Shown one piece after another: positions 50,882-59,149 of a stretch of DNA of 64,000 nt. Where the stretch lies: the NCBI RefSeq assembly GCF_000685395.1, contig NZ_AVSQ01000002.1:81900-145899 (forward strand). Direction: 5' to 3'. How positions within the stretch are numbered: the stretch's first letter is position 1; each line of letters starts with the position of its first letter. This DNA comes from Candidatus Nitrosotenuis chungbukensis (lineage in GTDB: Archaea; Thermoproteota; Nitrososphaeria; Nitrososphaerales; Nitrosopumilaceae). The notes below the pieces were generated by a model. That model did not search any database. It was not told the origin of the DNA and saw only the letters and a list, made by a program, of their open reading frames with translations. The translations under genes were made by a program, and so were the position numbers.

Positions 50882-51763
50882 ATGATGCTAAACTATTCCT
50901 ATCCGCTGTATAGGCCTCCATCTGAGGCAGACTCGCTGATATTTCAGGTGACGCTTGGATGCTCGTTTAACGAGTGTTCGTTTTGCGACATGTACAGATC
51001 AAAGGAATATTCGGAAAGACCGTGGGACGAGGTGAAGGCTGAAATCGACATCATGTCAAAGACACTTCCAGAGACTCGCAGAATTTTTCTTGCAGACGGC
51101 GATGCGCTAAATCTGCAGACAGACTATATGAAAAACATCGTAAAGTACCTGTATGAAAAATTTCCAAATCTGGAGAGAATATCATGCTATGCTATGCCGA
51201 TGAACGTTCTCAAAAAAACTCCAGAGGAGCTCAAAACGCTAAGAGATGCGGGTTTGAACATGTTTTATTTGGGAATTGAAAGCGGTTCTGACGTAATTCT
51301 AAAAAAAGTAACAAAGGGCGCCACCGCTGCAACCATAATTCGGGCCTGCAAAAAGGCAAAGGACGCAGGCTACATTCTTTCATGCATGATAATTTTGGGA
51401 CTTGGCGGCAAGACACATTCCAAGGAACACATCAAAGGGACCGCAGAGGTGATAAATGCGTCAGCGCCGCACTATGTTGGCGCGCTAACACTATACTTGG
51501 AAAATGGAATCAAGGATGAATTTAAGACAAAGTTTGGAGAGCCGTTCATTCCAGTAAGTGATGCCGAATCGCTAGATGAGCTTGAGGACTTGGTAGGGCA
51601 GATTGATGTGAAAAGCGATGTGATTTTCAGGGCAAACCACGGCTCCAATGCATACACCATCAAGGGAACGTTCCCACATGACAAGCAGGAAATGCTTGAC
51701 AAGATATCGTGGATGAAGCAGCATCCGGAAGTAATGAGGCCCACCGGCCTTAGGGGATTCTAA
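50882..51763 (+). CDS. Radical SAM protein of unknown substrate
   Basis: About 293 residues. The cluster motif CSFNECSFC has CX4CX2C spacing rather than the usual CX3CX2C, and lies near residue 26 from this start. Further radical SAM strands follow: FLADGDAL, ISCYAMP, YLGIESGSD and SCMIILGLGG. An in-frame GTG at 50813 would leave only 18 bases to the divergent regulator and would fuse a Cys-rich leader, so ATG 50882 was preferred. Its end overlaps the convergent NicO gene by four bases. Similar to Elp3/HemN-like B12-free radical SAM proteins; substrate not known. Confidence 0.8.
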   Translation: MMLNYSYPLYRPPSEADSLIFQVTLGCSFNECSFCDMYRSKEYSERPWDEVKAEIDIMSKTLPETRRIFLADGDALNLQTDYMKNIVKYLYEKFPNLERISCYAMPMNVLKKTPEELKTLRDAGLNMFYLGIESGSDVILKKVTKGATAATIIRACKKAKDAGYILSCMIILGLGGKTHSKEHIKGTAEVINASAPHYVGALTLYLENGIKDEFKTKFGEPFIPVSDAESLDELEDLVGQIDVKSDVIFRANHGSNAYTIKGTFPHDKQEMLDKISWMKQHPEVMRPTGLRGF

Positions 51764-52509
51764 AATCCAAACAGGTTTTGCACGATGCCAATCTGATACA
51801 CGATATTTGCGCCCATGATTAGGCTAAAGACACCAGCTACATAACGGAAGATTTTGTTTATTCTTGCAGCCTTTGCCGAAAAAACAAACGGCAGTCCCAA
51901 GAGTCCAGAAATCAGCGTCATTCCGATAACAGAGCCGACTCCAAAGATGAGAATGAAGCTTAGAACTGCCTCAACATTTGCAAGTGTTGCTGCAGTCAAT
52001 ACTACCAGGCTACCACTGCCTGCAAGTCCGTGGACGCATCCAATTATGTATGACTTGTGGCCGTGCCTATGATCCGAGTCCTTGTGATCGTGTGCATCGT
52101 AATGGATTGTCCCGTCCTGATGCGGGTGCGGGTGCCTGTGAATGAGATGTAATTTTTTGTTCAGTATTGTTGTTACTGCCAAAAATACAAGCATCAGTCC
52201 GACAATTAACTCAAGGCTTGAAAATACCTGTTGCTCAATTTTTACTGCCAAAACATACACCAAGAGACCCATCAGGACAAGGGTCGTCGTGTGCCCCGCT
52301 CCCCAAAACGCCCCGAGAAGTGACGACCTGGCAGTGCCATTTTTTATAACTTGTTTTAGAGATCTCTGTTGCAATCTGCCTTGCGATACTTGGGTGCCAA
52401 CTGTTGCCATATGATCAGGCTCAAACGCGTGCTCCAATCCTAAAGAAAGCCCAAGTCCCATAATCAGCAAAGGTGATAGATCTCCGATTTGTCCTAGAAT
52501 TTCTTCCAT
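51760..52509 (-). CDS. NicO/UreH-family nickel or cobalt transporter
   Basis: A 249-residue membrane protein with six to seven helices. LGLEHAFEPDHMATV near residue 23 contains the HX4DH metal signature of nickel/cobalt permeases. A histidine-rich cytoplasmic loop spans about residues 120-155 (HRHPHPHQ and DHRHGHK). GCVHGLAGSGSL near residue 157 is the second signature. Thaumarchaea need cobalt for B12 and some need nickel for urease; which metal and direction cannot be read. Confidence 0.85.
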   Translation of the reverse strand: MEEILGQIGDLSPLLIMGLGLSLGLEHAFEPDHMATVGTQVSQGRLQQRSLKQVIKNGTARSSLLGAFWGAGHTTTLVLMGLLVYVLAVKIEQQVFSSLELIVGLMLVFLAVTTILNKKLHLIHRHPHPHQDGTIHYDAHDHKDSDHRHGHKSYIIGCVHGLAGSGSLVVLTAATLANVEAVLSFILIFGVGSVIGMTLISGLLGLPFVFSAKAARINKIFRYVAGVFSLIMGANIVYQIGIVQNLFGF

Positions 52510-52574
52510 GCTTCACAATTGCTGTTTTAAGGTTGTTTAAAAAATTTGTTCGCAGACAGAAATTAGAAAAATTT

Positions 52575-52826
52575 CTAAAGATTGTCTACCAATTGTTTTA
52601 GATTATCGGGAAGATCTGGCAGTTCCGTATGACTAGTGTTGTTTTCCAAAACTTCAGGCCCGATTCTTCTCACTCGCTGTGTCCCAATTAGCGTGTCAAT
52701 GCTTCGCTGTGCGTCTTTTTCCGACAGGACTGCCTTTAGTTTTTCAACTAATATTGCCTCGTTTTCGTATTTTTGGATTGCGTATTGGACCAAGATCATC
52801 TTGTCGTTAAATGTCAAGTCAACCAT
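52575..52826 (-). CDS. Conserved small protein of unknown function (83 residues)
   Basis: A helical N-terminal half (MILVQYAIQKYENEAILVEKLKAVL) and a short polar tail ending DNLKQLVDNL. The pattern could be a winged-helix-like domain, since the helix-turn-strand RSIDTLIGTQRVRRIGPEVL resembles a wing, but this is weak. ATG start. Not recognised. Confidence 0.52.
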   Translation of the reverse strand: MVDLTFNDKMILVQYAIQKYENEAILVEKLKAVLSEKDAQRSIDTLIGTQRVRRIGPEVLENNTSHTELPDLPDNLKQLVDNL

Positions 52827-52949
52827 TTCCCTTTGTTCGTTTTTTGGCCGTAAAAAAGATTTTCAGACACGATTCAGGCAAGCAGCAATCTTGCACCTGT
52901 CCAGAATCACAGAATAGTAGATATTACTTGGAAGAAACACACATGTTGC

Positions 52950-53429
52950 TTGAGTGCAAAGAGCGCAACTGAGTCAAAAGTCGAGGTAATCACTCGAATG
53001 TTTCCATCTGACGCCAATCCTGCGGGAAACGTGTTTGGTGGCGAAATTCTAAAGCAAATCGACATTGTTGCGGGAATTGTTGCCCAAAGGCACTGCGGTA
53101 CAAACGCGGTAACGGCAAGTATAGACAGAGTTGATTTTCTCAAGCCGGTTTTTGTCGGGGATTTGCTAATTCTTAATGCAAGATTAAACTGCATCAAGAA
53201 CTCGTCAATGGAAATCGAGGTCAAAGTTGAATCAGAGAATTTGAGAAGCGGTTTGAGAACCATGACTGGGACTGCCATGGTGACGTCTGTCGCACTTGAT
53301 GACGGCGGCAAGCCTACGACGGTTCCAAAACTGTTACTTCAGACTGAGGAGGAGAAGAAAAAATTTGCGGAAGGACTAGCCAGAATGGAGCAGAGATCCA
53401 AAGAAAGGCGCAGAGAAAAGGCGCGTTAA
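52950..53429 (+). CDS. Hotdog-fold acyl-CoA thioesterase
   Basis: A 159-residue protein from TTG. MFPSDANPAGNVFGGEILKQID near residue 17 is the YciA/acyl-CoA hydrolase signature with the active-site Asn and Asp. Strands ASIDRVDFLKPVFVGDLL and MEIEVKVESEN follow. It has a basic charged tail (EQRSKERRREKAR). It would hydrolyse acyl-CoAs; in a CoA-ester CO2-fixing cell it may recycle dead-end esters. Confidence 0.88.
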   Translation: MSAKSATESKVEVITRMFPSDANPAGNVFGGEILKQIDIVAGIVAQRHCGTNAVTASIDRVDFLKPVFVGDLLILNARLNCIKNSSMEIEVKVESENLRSGLRTMTGTAMVTSVALDDGGKPTTVPKLLLQTEEEKKKFAEGLARMEQRSKERRREKAR

Positions 53430-53515
53430 ATTTCAATCAAAACATTCTGCAACAGGCAAAATATGATCCCCGGGAATACACTGCAATCTTTTGGAAACTG
53501 GTTTAATACTCTAAA

Positions 53516-53977
53516 TTGCAAATGTGTGATGTGAATAATTTTAAAATCAGAAAGGCAAGCAAAAAAGACACCAATGAAATTTTAGATCTTCTATACCAGC
53601 TACAAAGGCCAAGACCAAAAACCAATGCAGAAAGCCTTGCATTTAGAAAACAAATTCACGGATATCTTGATGAAAAAGACGAGATAATCCTAGTAGCCGA
53701 GCAGAGCTCAAAGGTAGTCGGTCTTGTAAGCATGATGTTTCTTCCAAGACTAAATCGCACCAAATTGGAATTATACATTCCAGAGCTCGTCGTATCAGAA
53801 GATCACAGAAAGTCAGGAATAGGAAAATCCCTCATAGAGTCATGCATCCACATGGCTAAGAAGAAAAAATGTTTCAGGATCAGACTAGAATCCGGAAATC
53901 AGAGAAAGGACGCTCATCTATTTTACGAAAAGATTGGCTTTGAACAGTCGGCACTAAGTTATACCATGATGATTTAG
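53516..53977 (+). CDS. GNAT-family N-acetyltransferase
   Basis: About 153 residues from TTG 53516; ATG 53522 is a near alternative. IRKASKKDTNEILDLLY opens the fold, and VVSEDHRKSGIGKSLIE near residue 104 is the acetyl-CoA loop (RxxGIG). FYEKIGF near residue 138 completes it. Substrate is not predictable; candidates include amino groups of proteins or small molecules. An isolated gene. Confidence 0.88.
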   Translation: MQMCDVNNFKIRKASKKDTNEILDLLYQLQRPRPKTNAESLAFRKQIHGYLDEKDEIILVAEQSSKVVGLVSMMFLPRLNRTKLELYIPELVVSEDHRKSGIGKSLIESCIHMAKKKKCFRIRLESGNQRKDAHLFYEKIGFEQSALSYTMMI

Positions 53978-53990
53978 TAGAAATAGAAAT

Positions 53991-54383
53991 TTAGCTGCGT
54001 ACCGCGTTCTGGATTTTCACAGTATCCGTATACTGTCTGAATCGAATTATTTTTTCATTTTTGATTGTGTATACATGGGCAAATGGGGACACGACTGTTT
54101 CCCTTGATTTTTTTGTCACTATTTGATATTGTCCAAGAACGACAATCACCTCTCCCGCATCAAGGAATTCTTCTGGCATCGCATGAAACTCGTGAAAATT
54201 TGAAAAAAGATGTCGAAAGTATTTCTCAAAGACCGCTGTTTTGCCGATATAGGTGCAGCCGCAAGGCATGTTGTCCATTACTACCCACTCTATGTTATCA
54301 GCGCACAGCTGAAGATAGGTTTGCTTATCTTTGGCCTTGAAGGAACTGTAGAATTTTTTTACTAGATCAACATTTGCAGTCAT
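53991..54383 (-). CDS. SnoaL/NTF2-like protein
   Basis: A 130-residue cone-shaped domain. VDLVKKFYSSFKAKDKQTYLQLCADNIEWVV opens with the SnoaL helix and first strand. GKTAVFEKYFRHLF near residue 47 and HVYTIKNEKIIRFRQYTD near residue 102 are family strands. Such proteins include isomerases and cyclases or act as binding domains. No catalytic set is evident. Confidence 0.8.
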   Translation of the reverse strand: MTANVDLVKKFYSSFKAKDKQTYLQLCADNIEWVVMDNMPCGCTYIGKTAVFEKYFRHLFSNFHEFHAMPEEFLDAGEVIVVLGQYQIVTKKSRETVVSPFAHVYTIKNEKIIRFRQYTDTVKIQNAVRS

Positions 54384-54474
54384 TTCTCAGTATGACATGC
54401 GATAAAGAGAATAATTATTTTTCTATGCAATTATAGAAATTTGCGTTAAGAAAAGAATCCTTGGCTGCAAACGA

Positions 54475-54663
54475 TTATTTTGCCAGCTTGCACTGAAATT
54501 CTACAATTTCCAGATTCTTTCCGTCGATTTTCTCTTTTGTGACTTTTGCATGAAAGTTTGGCTGATCTTTTGGCTGCACTTTGGAGTCAGTTTCGGCATG
54601 CGCATCAGAAATTGCAAATACGGTCATGGCCAACATCACTGCAAGTATCACGTATGCTTTCAT
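54475..54663 (-). CDS. Small secreted protein (62 residues)
   Basis: Residues 1-23 form a signal peptide (VILAVMLAMTVFAISDAHA, cut after AHA). The mature part is about 39 residues, polar and Lys-rich, with one cysteine (FQCKLAK). ATG start. Likely exported or surface bound; function unknown. Confidence 0.6.
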   Translation of the reverse strand: MKAYVILAVMLAMTVFAISDAHAETDSKVQPKDQPNFHAKVTKEKIDGKNLEIVEFQCKLAK

Positions 54664-54947
54664 GTGGATAACGAGTCACTTTACCATTAAAACAAGATGG
54701 AATTATTTTGAAATCGATGCTTCCAATAAGGAAATTTCTGGACAGATTTAGGCCGGCGTGGTAGAATCACTAGGAATATGGGCATGGCAAGTCCGCATAG
54801 ATCTATTTTACGATCCAGCAACTTCAAGGTTAGAATTAGACCACAGATCTTAGATTGGAACTTTCTTTTGTGTAGAAACCTTCAAAGCCAGTTTTCAGTT
54901 TTGATAATGTTCACTGATTTAATAACTCAGGCACGTGTTTTGATATC

Positions 54948-55085
54948 ATGAGTAAAGAGAACGAGAAAGAAAATGAAAAAATGAAGAAAAAAACAGAACA
55001 GGTGGAGATGAAAGAAGAAGGCCATCAGCTTGAGCTCAAAGAAGGTTACGAGCAAGACGAAAACTATGAGGAATCAGAAGAATAG
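54948..55085 (+). CDS. Small highly charged protein (45 residues)
   Basis: ATG frame encoding almost only Glu, Lys and polar residues (KENEKENEKMKKKTEQ then ELKEGYEQ). It would be largely helical or disordered. Such proteins can be stress or chaperone-like. The low-complexity sequence makes recognition weak. Confidence 0.45.
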   Translation: MSKENEKENEKMKKKTEQVEMKEEGHQLELKEGYEQDENYEESEE

Positions 55086-55288
55086 TTTTTTTAAAAGCAG
55101 TACACTTTCCATTTCATAATTTTGGATTTACGTAGGAGACCATACCGAACAATAAATGTGATAAAACATGTTGTTTTTATGACATTATGCAAGTTGTAAG
55201 ATTACACTCGTGTGAATAGCAAGACCGCTGACTTTCATTGTTGATAATCGATCTTGGATTTAAAATCAATCCGCAGTGAACCTGATTT

Positions 55289-55873
55289 ATGAGTACGCTT
55301 GACAAGCAAATCTCTGATTTCATAGACATGACATTGTCTATTCTGGAGAGCAATCAAACTGTTGCCGAGTCAGTAAAAAAAATGGAGGAACATGGAATAG
55401 ACAGTTTGCTGATAAGGGATGAAGGGCACATCAAAGGAATTGTCACGTACAGGGATGTTCTTTTCGATGTAGTTTCAAAAGGAAAGGATCCAACAAAAAC
55501 GAGGTTAAAAGAAATAATGAAGTCCCCTCTTCTTTCCATACAAAAGAATGCAAAAGTCAGAGATGCTATTGCCCTGATGACTAAAAACAATGTAAGAAGA
55601 TTGATCGTTTTGGATAACACAATTCCAATTGGTGTAATTTCTCAAAAGGTACTAGTTGGAAACATTGCACAGCATGCAATTGCCCTGCCTGAGCTAGAAA
55701 TGCCAACCTTGATCAAATGCCCATATTGTTCCTCAGCATTTGGTGACAAAACGTTGCTTTCCTCTCACATAGACAACATACATGTCGGAAGGGGGCTTTT
55801 TGAGGGGAATATGTCAAGGGCAGAGGATCTTGGCTCGATCAATCCACCAAATGATTTCCCAAAAACAATCTGA
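55289..55873 (+). CDS. CBS-pair protein with C-terminal C2H2-type zinc finger
   Basis: A 194-residue protein. Two CBS motifs cover residues 10-70 (SVKKMEEHGIDSLLIRDEGHIKG) and 75-130 (AKVRDAIALMTKNNVRRLIV, then VISQKVLVGN), which usually bind adenine nucleotides. Residues 143-165 form a C2H2-like finger (CPYCSSAFGD then LLSSHIDNIHV). CBS pairs sense energy state; the finger could bind RNA, DNA or a partner. ATG start. This pairing is unusual. Confidence 0.78.
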   Translation: MSTLDKQISDFIDMTLSILESNQTVAESVKKMEEHGIDSLLIRDEGHIKGIVTYRDVLFDVVSKGKDPTKTRLKEIMKSPLLSIQKNAKVRDAIALMTKNNVRRLIVLDNTIPIGVISQKVLVGNIAQHAIALPELEMPTLIKCPYCSSAFGDKTLLSSHIDNIHVGRGLFEGNMSRAEDLGSINPPNDFPKTI

Positions 55874-55937
55874 TTTTACGAGCAGAAGATAAAACAACTT
55901 TCTTACAAAATATCATCCCAGACCATATTTTTCAAAA

Positions 55938-56096
55938 ATGTCGATGTTGGTCAAATTCGAACCTGAAAGGGATTCCCCCAGATACGCAATGTATGGGCCC
56001 GCAGGTATCCGCAGATACATGATTTTGGAAAACCTAAACCAACGGCAGAAAGCCAGCGGTGGGCTTACAATACACCTGCCTAATTTTTATTGGTAA
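55938..56096 (+). CDS. Possible small protein (52 residues)
   Basis: An ATG frame running to just before the end of the convergent RHH gene. It contains balanced polar and aromatic residues (RYAMYGPAGIRRYMILENL). No homology is evident by eye. Gap placement and residue composition make it plausible. Confidence 0.42.
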   Translation: MSMLVKFEPERDSPRYAMYGPAGIRRYMILENLNQRQKASGGLTIHLPNFYW

Positions 56097-56100
56097 AGAA

Positions 56101-56301
56101 TTATCCCATCACAGAAACTGAATCAGTTTGATTCACAGTGTGTTTTAGCCCTTCTTCAAGAATCTGATTTACAAGTTCTGAAAAACTGATATTGTTTTGC
56201 TCTTTCATCATTTGGTATTGCTTCTCTTTTAGACGTCTGTTTAACTCAATATTCATTGCAATTGTAACTCTAGTCCAATCTCGCATGGTCATATCAAACA
56301 T
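56101..56301 (-). CDS. Ribbon-helix-helix DNA-binding protein
   Basis: 66 residues with the RHH pattern: strand RVTIAMNIEL near residue 10, helix NRRLKEKQYQMMKEQ, turn and helix ISFSELVNQILEEGLKH. The strand should enter the major groove as a dimer. No toxin partner is adjacent. Target unknown. Confidence 0.78.
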   Translation of the reverse strand: MFDMTMRDWTRVTIAMNIELNRRLKEKQYQMMKEQNNISFSELVNQILEEGLKHTVNQTDSVSVMG

Positions 56302-56367
56302 CTCCTGAATTCAACAAATAAGAAAAAACAAAAAGTGGCAAATACATAGTGGGAGATAGGGAGAGCA

Positions 56368-56544
56368 CTATGCATTCGCCACGCAGGCATATGGCATTGA
56401 AGCTATGCTGTGTGTGCAATAGTGATACACATAGCGGATCATGTTCTCGCAACACTTGCAAATTCTCTCAACTGGGAACTCGCATTGTTTGCAGCTTGAA
56501 ACTAGTAATTCTCCGCCACATTTTCTACAACTTTCGTTTCGCAT
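56368..56544 (-). CDS. Small zinc-ribbon protein (58 residues)
   Basis: CRKCGGE near residue 6, SCKQCEF near residue 17 and CKCCENM near residue 29, with YHYCTH near residue 41, provide eight cysteines and a histidine, enough for two zinc sites. ATG start. The layout echoes the plus-strand protein at 44530. An antisense frame on the plus strand is longer but lacks protein character. Confidence 0.65.
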   Translation of the reverse strand: MRNESCRKCGGELLVSSCKQCEFPVERICKCCENMIRYVYHYCTHSIASMPYACVANA

Positions 56545-56623
56545 TTTGCAACCACCTTACGCTTTGTTGTATTTTTGAGACCAAGTTTTGAGGTAGTTTT
56601 GGTGTACTGAACATATTTCTCAC

Positions 56624-57106
56624 CTAATCGATTGTGATGGCTTTTCCTTTTGGCTTTTGCTCGATCAGTCTGAATGAGACTTCGAGTATGCCATTTGCGT
56701 ATGTTGCTTTGGTGGAATTTTCGTCGACTTTGTATTTGAGTGGTATTTGTGTCTGGTATTTTCGCTCTCCATGTTCTGCACTTATTTTTGCGTACTTGCC
56801 TTCGATTGTCACTTTGATGTCTTTTTTGTCAACTCCTGGCATCTCTGCCACAAGTTTGAGCGTGTTACCGCTTTTGTCAACTACCTCGTCAACGAACGGC
56901 TCTCTCACATCAGATGTTATCAAGCCAGGAACTGGAGTTCCATACTGCCTGATCAGAGGCCTTCCATTATTTCCCATGATCATTGAATAACCATGGGAAT
57001 ATGGCTGCGTGAATGCATATTTTGCTAATTCAAAGTCGTCATCCATGTTAAAAAATCGGTCTGACAAACTTCGAAACATTTGGTCGAGTTGGTTATCAAA
57101 CCACAT
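56624..57106 (-). CDS. hsp20: Small heat-shock protein (Hsp20/alpha-crystallin)
   Basis: A 160-residue chaperone. The alpha-crystallin domain spans about residues 68-160: LVAEMPGVDKKDIKVTIEGK is the first strand set and YANGILEVSFRL near residue 137 is the GxL motif strand. The N-terminus is Phe and Met rich. It holds unfolded proteins. It is divergent from the thermosome gene across 136 bases, so heat induction may be shared. Confidence 0.93.
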   Translation of the reverse strand: MWFDNQLDQMFRSLSDRFFNMDDDFELAKYAFTQPYSHGYSMIMGNNGRPLIRQYGTPVPGLITSDVREPFVDEVVDKSGNTLKLVAEMPGVDKKDIKVTIEGKYAKISAEHGERKYQTQIPLKYKVDENSTKATYANGILEVSFRLIEQKPKGKAITID

Positions 57107-57124
57107 ATTTGATCACTTGGTGTG

Positions 57125-57140
57125 TGTAATAGACATTACA
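57125..57140. promoter_or_regulatory. Inverted repeat in the hsp20-thermosome intergenic region
   Basis: TGTAAT and ATTACA are perfect 6-bp arms with spacer AGAC. The element sits between the hsp20 TATA-like run and its start codon, a typical repressor location. A weaker GTAA-TTTC-TTAC repeat lies at 57186-57197 before the thermosome TATA. Confidence 0.45.
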
Positions 57141-57150
57141 TTATTTAATT
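57141..57150 (-). promoter_or_regulatory. Probable TATA box of hsp20
   Basis: On the minus strand the run reads AATTAAATAA, about 35-44 bases before the ATG. It adjoins the inverted repeat. Confidence 0.45.
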
Positions 57151-57202
57151 TTTTCTGTGTTTAAAATGATTAAATTACACGTTTAGTAATTTCTTACAAA
57201 AA

Positions 57203-57212
57203 TTTATAAATA
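57203..57212 (+). promoter_or_regulatory. Probable TATA box of the thermosome gene
   Basis: TTTATAAATA is a strong archaeal TATA element, centred about 35 bases upstream of ATG 57243. Its place makes the TTG at 57216 too close to be the start. Confidence 0.6.
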
Positions 57213-57242
57213 ATTTTGTTTAATTACAGCACTGGTGATTTT

Positions 57243-58880
57243 ATGACAACACCACAAATAGTTCTTCTCAAGGAAGGAACTACACAAACAAAGGGTAATG
57301 ATGCCCAGAAAAACAACATCAGCGCTGCAAAACTAATTGGCGAATTGGTCCGCACTAGCCTTGGTCCACGAGGAATGGACAAGATGCTAGTCGACACACT
57401 AGGAGACGTAACCATCACAAATGATGGCGCAACCATTCTCAAAGAAATCGACGTGCAGCATCCAGCTGCAAAAATGATGGTCGAGATAAGCAAGGCAACA
57501 GATACTGAGGTTGGAGACGGAACGACCTCAACTGTGGTTCTTGCAGGAGCCCTGCTAGAAAAAGCAGAAGAGCTCATAGGCAAAAACGTACATCCAACAG
57601 TCGTCGTGGATGGCTTCAAAAAAGCATCCGAAAAAGCAATTGCAGAGCTACAACAAATAGGCATCAAAGTCGATCCACTCGACAAGAAACTCCTCAAAAA
57701 AGTTGCAGTGACTACACTGTCATCAAAGCTCGTTTCATCAAACTCTGACGAGCTTGCAGACATCATAGTCGACGCAATCTTGTCCGTAGCAGAAAAAGTC
57801 GGTGACAAGTACAAAGTAGACATAGACAATGTCAAACTGGAAAAGAAGGGCAGTTCCTCAATCAAAAACACCGAGCTTATCCACGGAATAGTTTTGGATA
57901 AGGAGGTCGTTCACGGAGGAATGCCAAAACGCATAGAAAATGCAAAGATTGCATTGCTCAACGCACCACTTGAAATCGAAAAGACAGAGTTTGATGCAAA
58001 GATAAACATCAACTCCCCAGATCAAATGCAGATCTATATAGACGAGGAAAACAAGATGCTCAAAAAGCTTGTAGACAAGATAGTCGCATCTGGCGCAAAC
58101 ATCGTCTTGTGCCAAAAGGGAATAGACGACATGGCGCAGTATTATCTTGCAAAAGCAAACATCCTTGGAGTTAGAAGGATCAAGGAAAGTGATCTAACCA
58201 AGCTTTCAAAGGCAACTGGTGCTAGAATTATCACCAACATCAACGAGCTGACAGACAGGGATCTTGGCTCTGCAAAGATTGTCGAGGAAAGACAGGTAGA
58301 GTCAGACAAATGGGTCTTCATCGAAGGATGTAAGAATCCAAAAGCCGTCTCAATTTTAGCCAGAGGTGGCTCACAAAGAGTGGTAGATGAAGTAGAACGC
58401 TCAATCCACGATGCCTTAATGGCAGTAAAGGATGTGGTGGAATATCCAGTCATCCTAGTTGGTGGAGGGGCTCCAGAAGCCAGAGTAGCAGCAAAACTAA
58501 GAGAATGGGCAAACTCGTTAGAGGGACGCCCGCAGCTAGCAGCGCAAAAATTCGCAGAAGGTCTTGAGACCATACCGTTGGTTTTGGCTGAAAATGCCGG
58601 AATGGACCCGCTTGATACTCAGGTCCAGCTCAGATCAAAAGCAACGTCAGGAAAAGCAACCTTTGGAATTGACGTAACAAATGCCAAAGTAGCTGACCTT
58701 GAGTCCCAGAACGTGATAGAGCCACTTGCAGTAAAGGAGCAGGTGGTAAATGCGGCAACAGAGGCAGCATGCATGATTCTGCGAATTGATGATGTCATTG
58801 CGGCATCAAAATCCTCAAGTCATGCTCCAAGTCCTGCCGGCCTACCCGGAATGGGTGGAATGGGCGGAATGGACATGTAA
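57243..58880 (+). CDS. thsA: Thermosome subunit (group II chaperonin)
   Basis: A 545-residue chaperonin from ATG 57243; the nine extra residues from TTG 57216 would lie inside the promoter. Family marks: GPRGMDKML near residue 40, NDGATILKE near residue 60, GDGTTSTVVLAG near residue 90 and GGGAPE near residue 404. The C-terminal GMGGMGGMDM tail is typical. Built as an eight- or nine-membered double ring with a helical built-in lid. Only one subunit gene is in the window. Confidence 0.95.
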   Translation: MTTPQIVLLKEGTTQTKGNDAQKNNISAAKLIGELVRTSLGPRGMDKMLVDTLGDVTITNDGATILKEIDVQHPAAKMMVEISKATDTEVGDGTTSTVVLAGALLEKAEELIGKNVHPTVVVDGFKKASEKAIAELQQIGIKVDPLDKKLLKKVAVTTLSSKLVSSNSDELADIIVDAILSVAEKVGDKYKVDIDNVKLEKKGSSSIKNTELIHGIVLDKEVVHGGMPKRIENAKIALLNAPLEIEKTEFDAKININSPDQMQIYIDEENKMLKKLVDKIVASGANIVLCQKGIDDMAQYYLAKANILGVRRIKESDLTKLSKATGARIITNINELTDRDLGSAKIVEERQVESDKWVFIEGCKNPKAVSILARGGSQRVVDEVERSIHDALMAVKDVVEYPVILVGGGAPEARVAAKLREWANSLEGRPQLAAQKFAEGLETIPLVLAENAGMDPLDTQVQLRSKATSGKATFGIDVTNAKVADLESQNVIEPLAVKEQVVNAATEAACMILRIDDVIAASKSSSHAPSPAGLPGMGGMGGMDM

Positions 58881-58884
58881 CCTC

Positions 58885-58898
58885 TTTTTTCATTTTTT
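58885..58898 (+). terminator. T-rich terminator after the thermosome gene
   Basis: Two runs of six T separated by CA follow the stop codon by a few bases. Archaeal RNA polymerase stops at such oligo-T tracts without needing a hairpin. Confidence 0.5.
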
Positions 58899-59017
58899 GT
58901 TACTCGTGTTGTAAGACAGACAATACATGATACATAATTTTGATTTCGTGTATCTTACAATGTTGAATGCTCGAATTATGTCTGAAGAGCCCAGACATTT
59001 AATGTCCGGGCCCCAAA

Positions 59018-59092
59018 TGGGCCCACAGGGATTTGAACCCTGGATTTTCGCCGTGTAAGGGCGACGTCATAACCGATCTGGACCATGAGCCC
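59018..59092 (-). tRNA. tRNA-Val (anticodon TAC)
   Basis: On the minus strand acceptor GGGCTCA pairs with TGGGCCC (one T-G). Anticodon stem TCGCC/GGCGA holds loop CTTACAC, anticodon TAC. The T arm is CAGGG-TTCAAAT-CCCTG. Discriminator A; CCA is not encoded. Confidence 0.93.
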
Positions 59093-59149
59093 AGCAAAAT
59101 TCCTTCTCAGAAACCATTTAAACTTTGAGAAGTTGGACAAAAAGAATCA

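Noticed and set aside
56349..56591. Plus-strand frame of 80 codons with several cysteines
   Set aside because: It is antisense to a shorter minus-strand frame with clean C-x2-C zinc pairs, which is the more credible gene.
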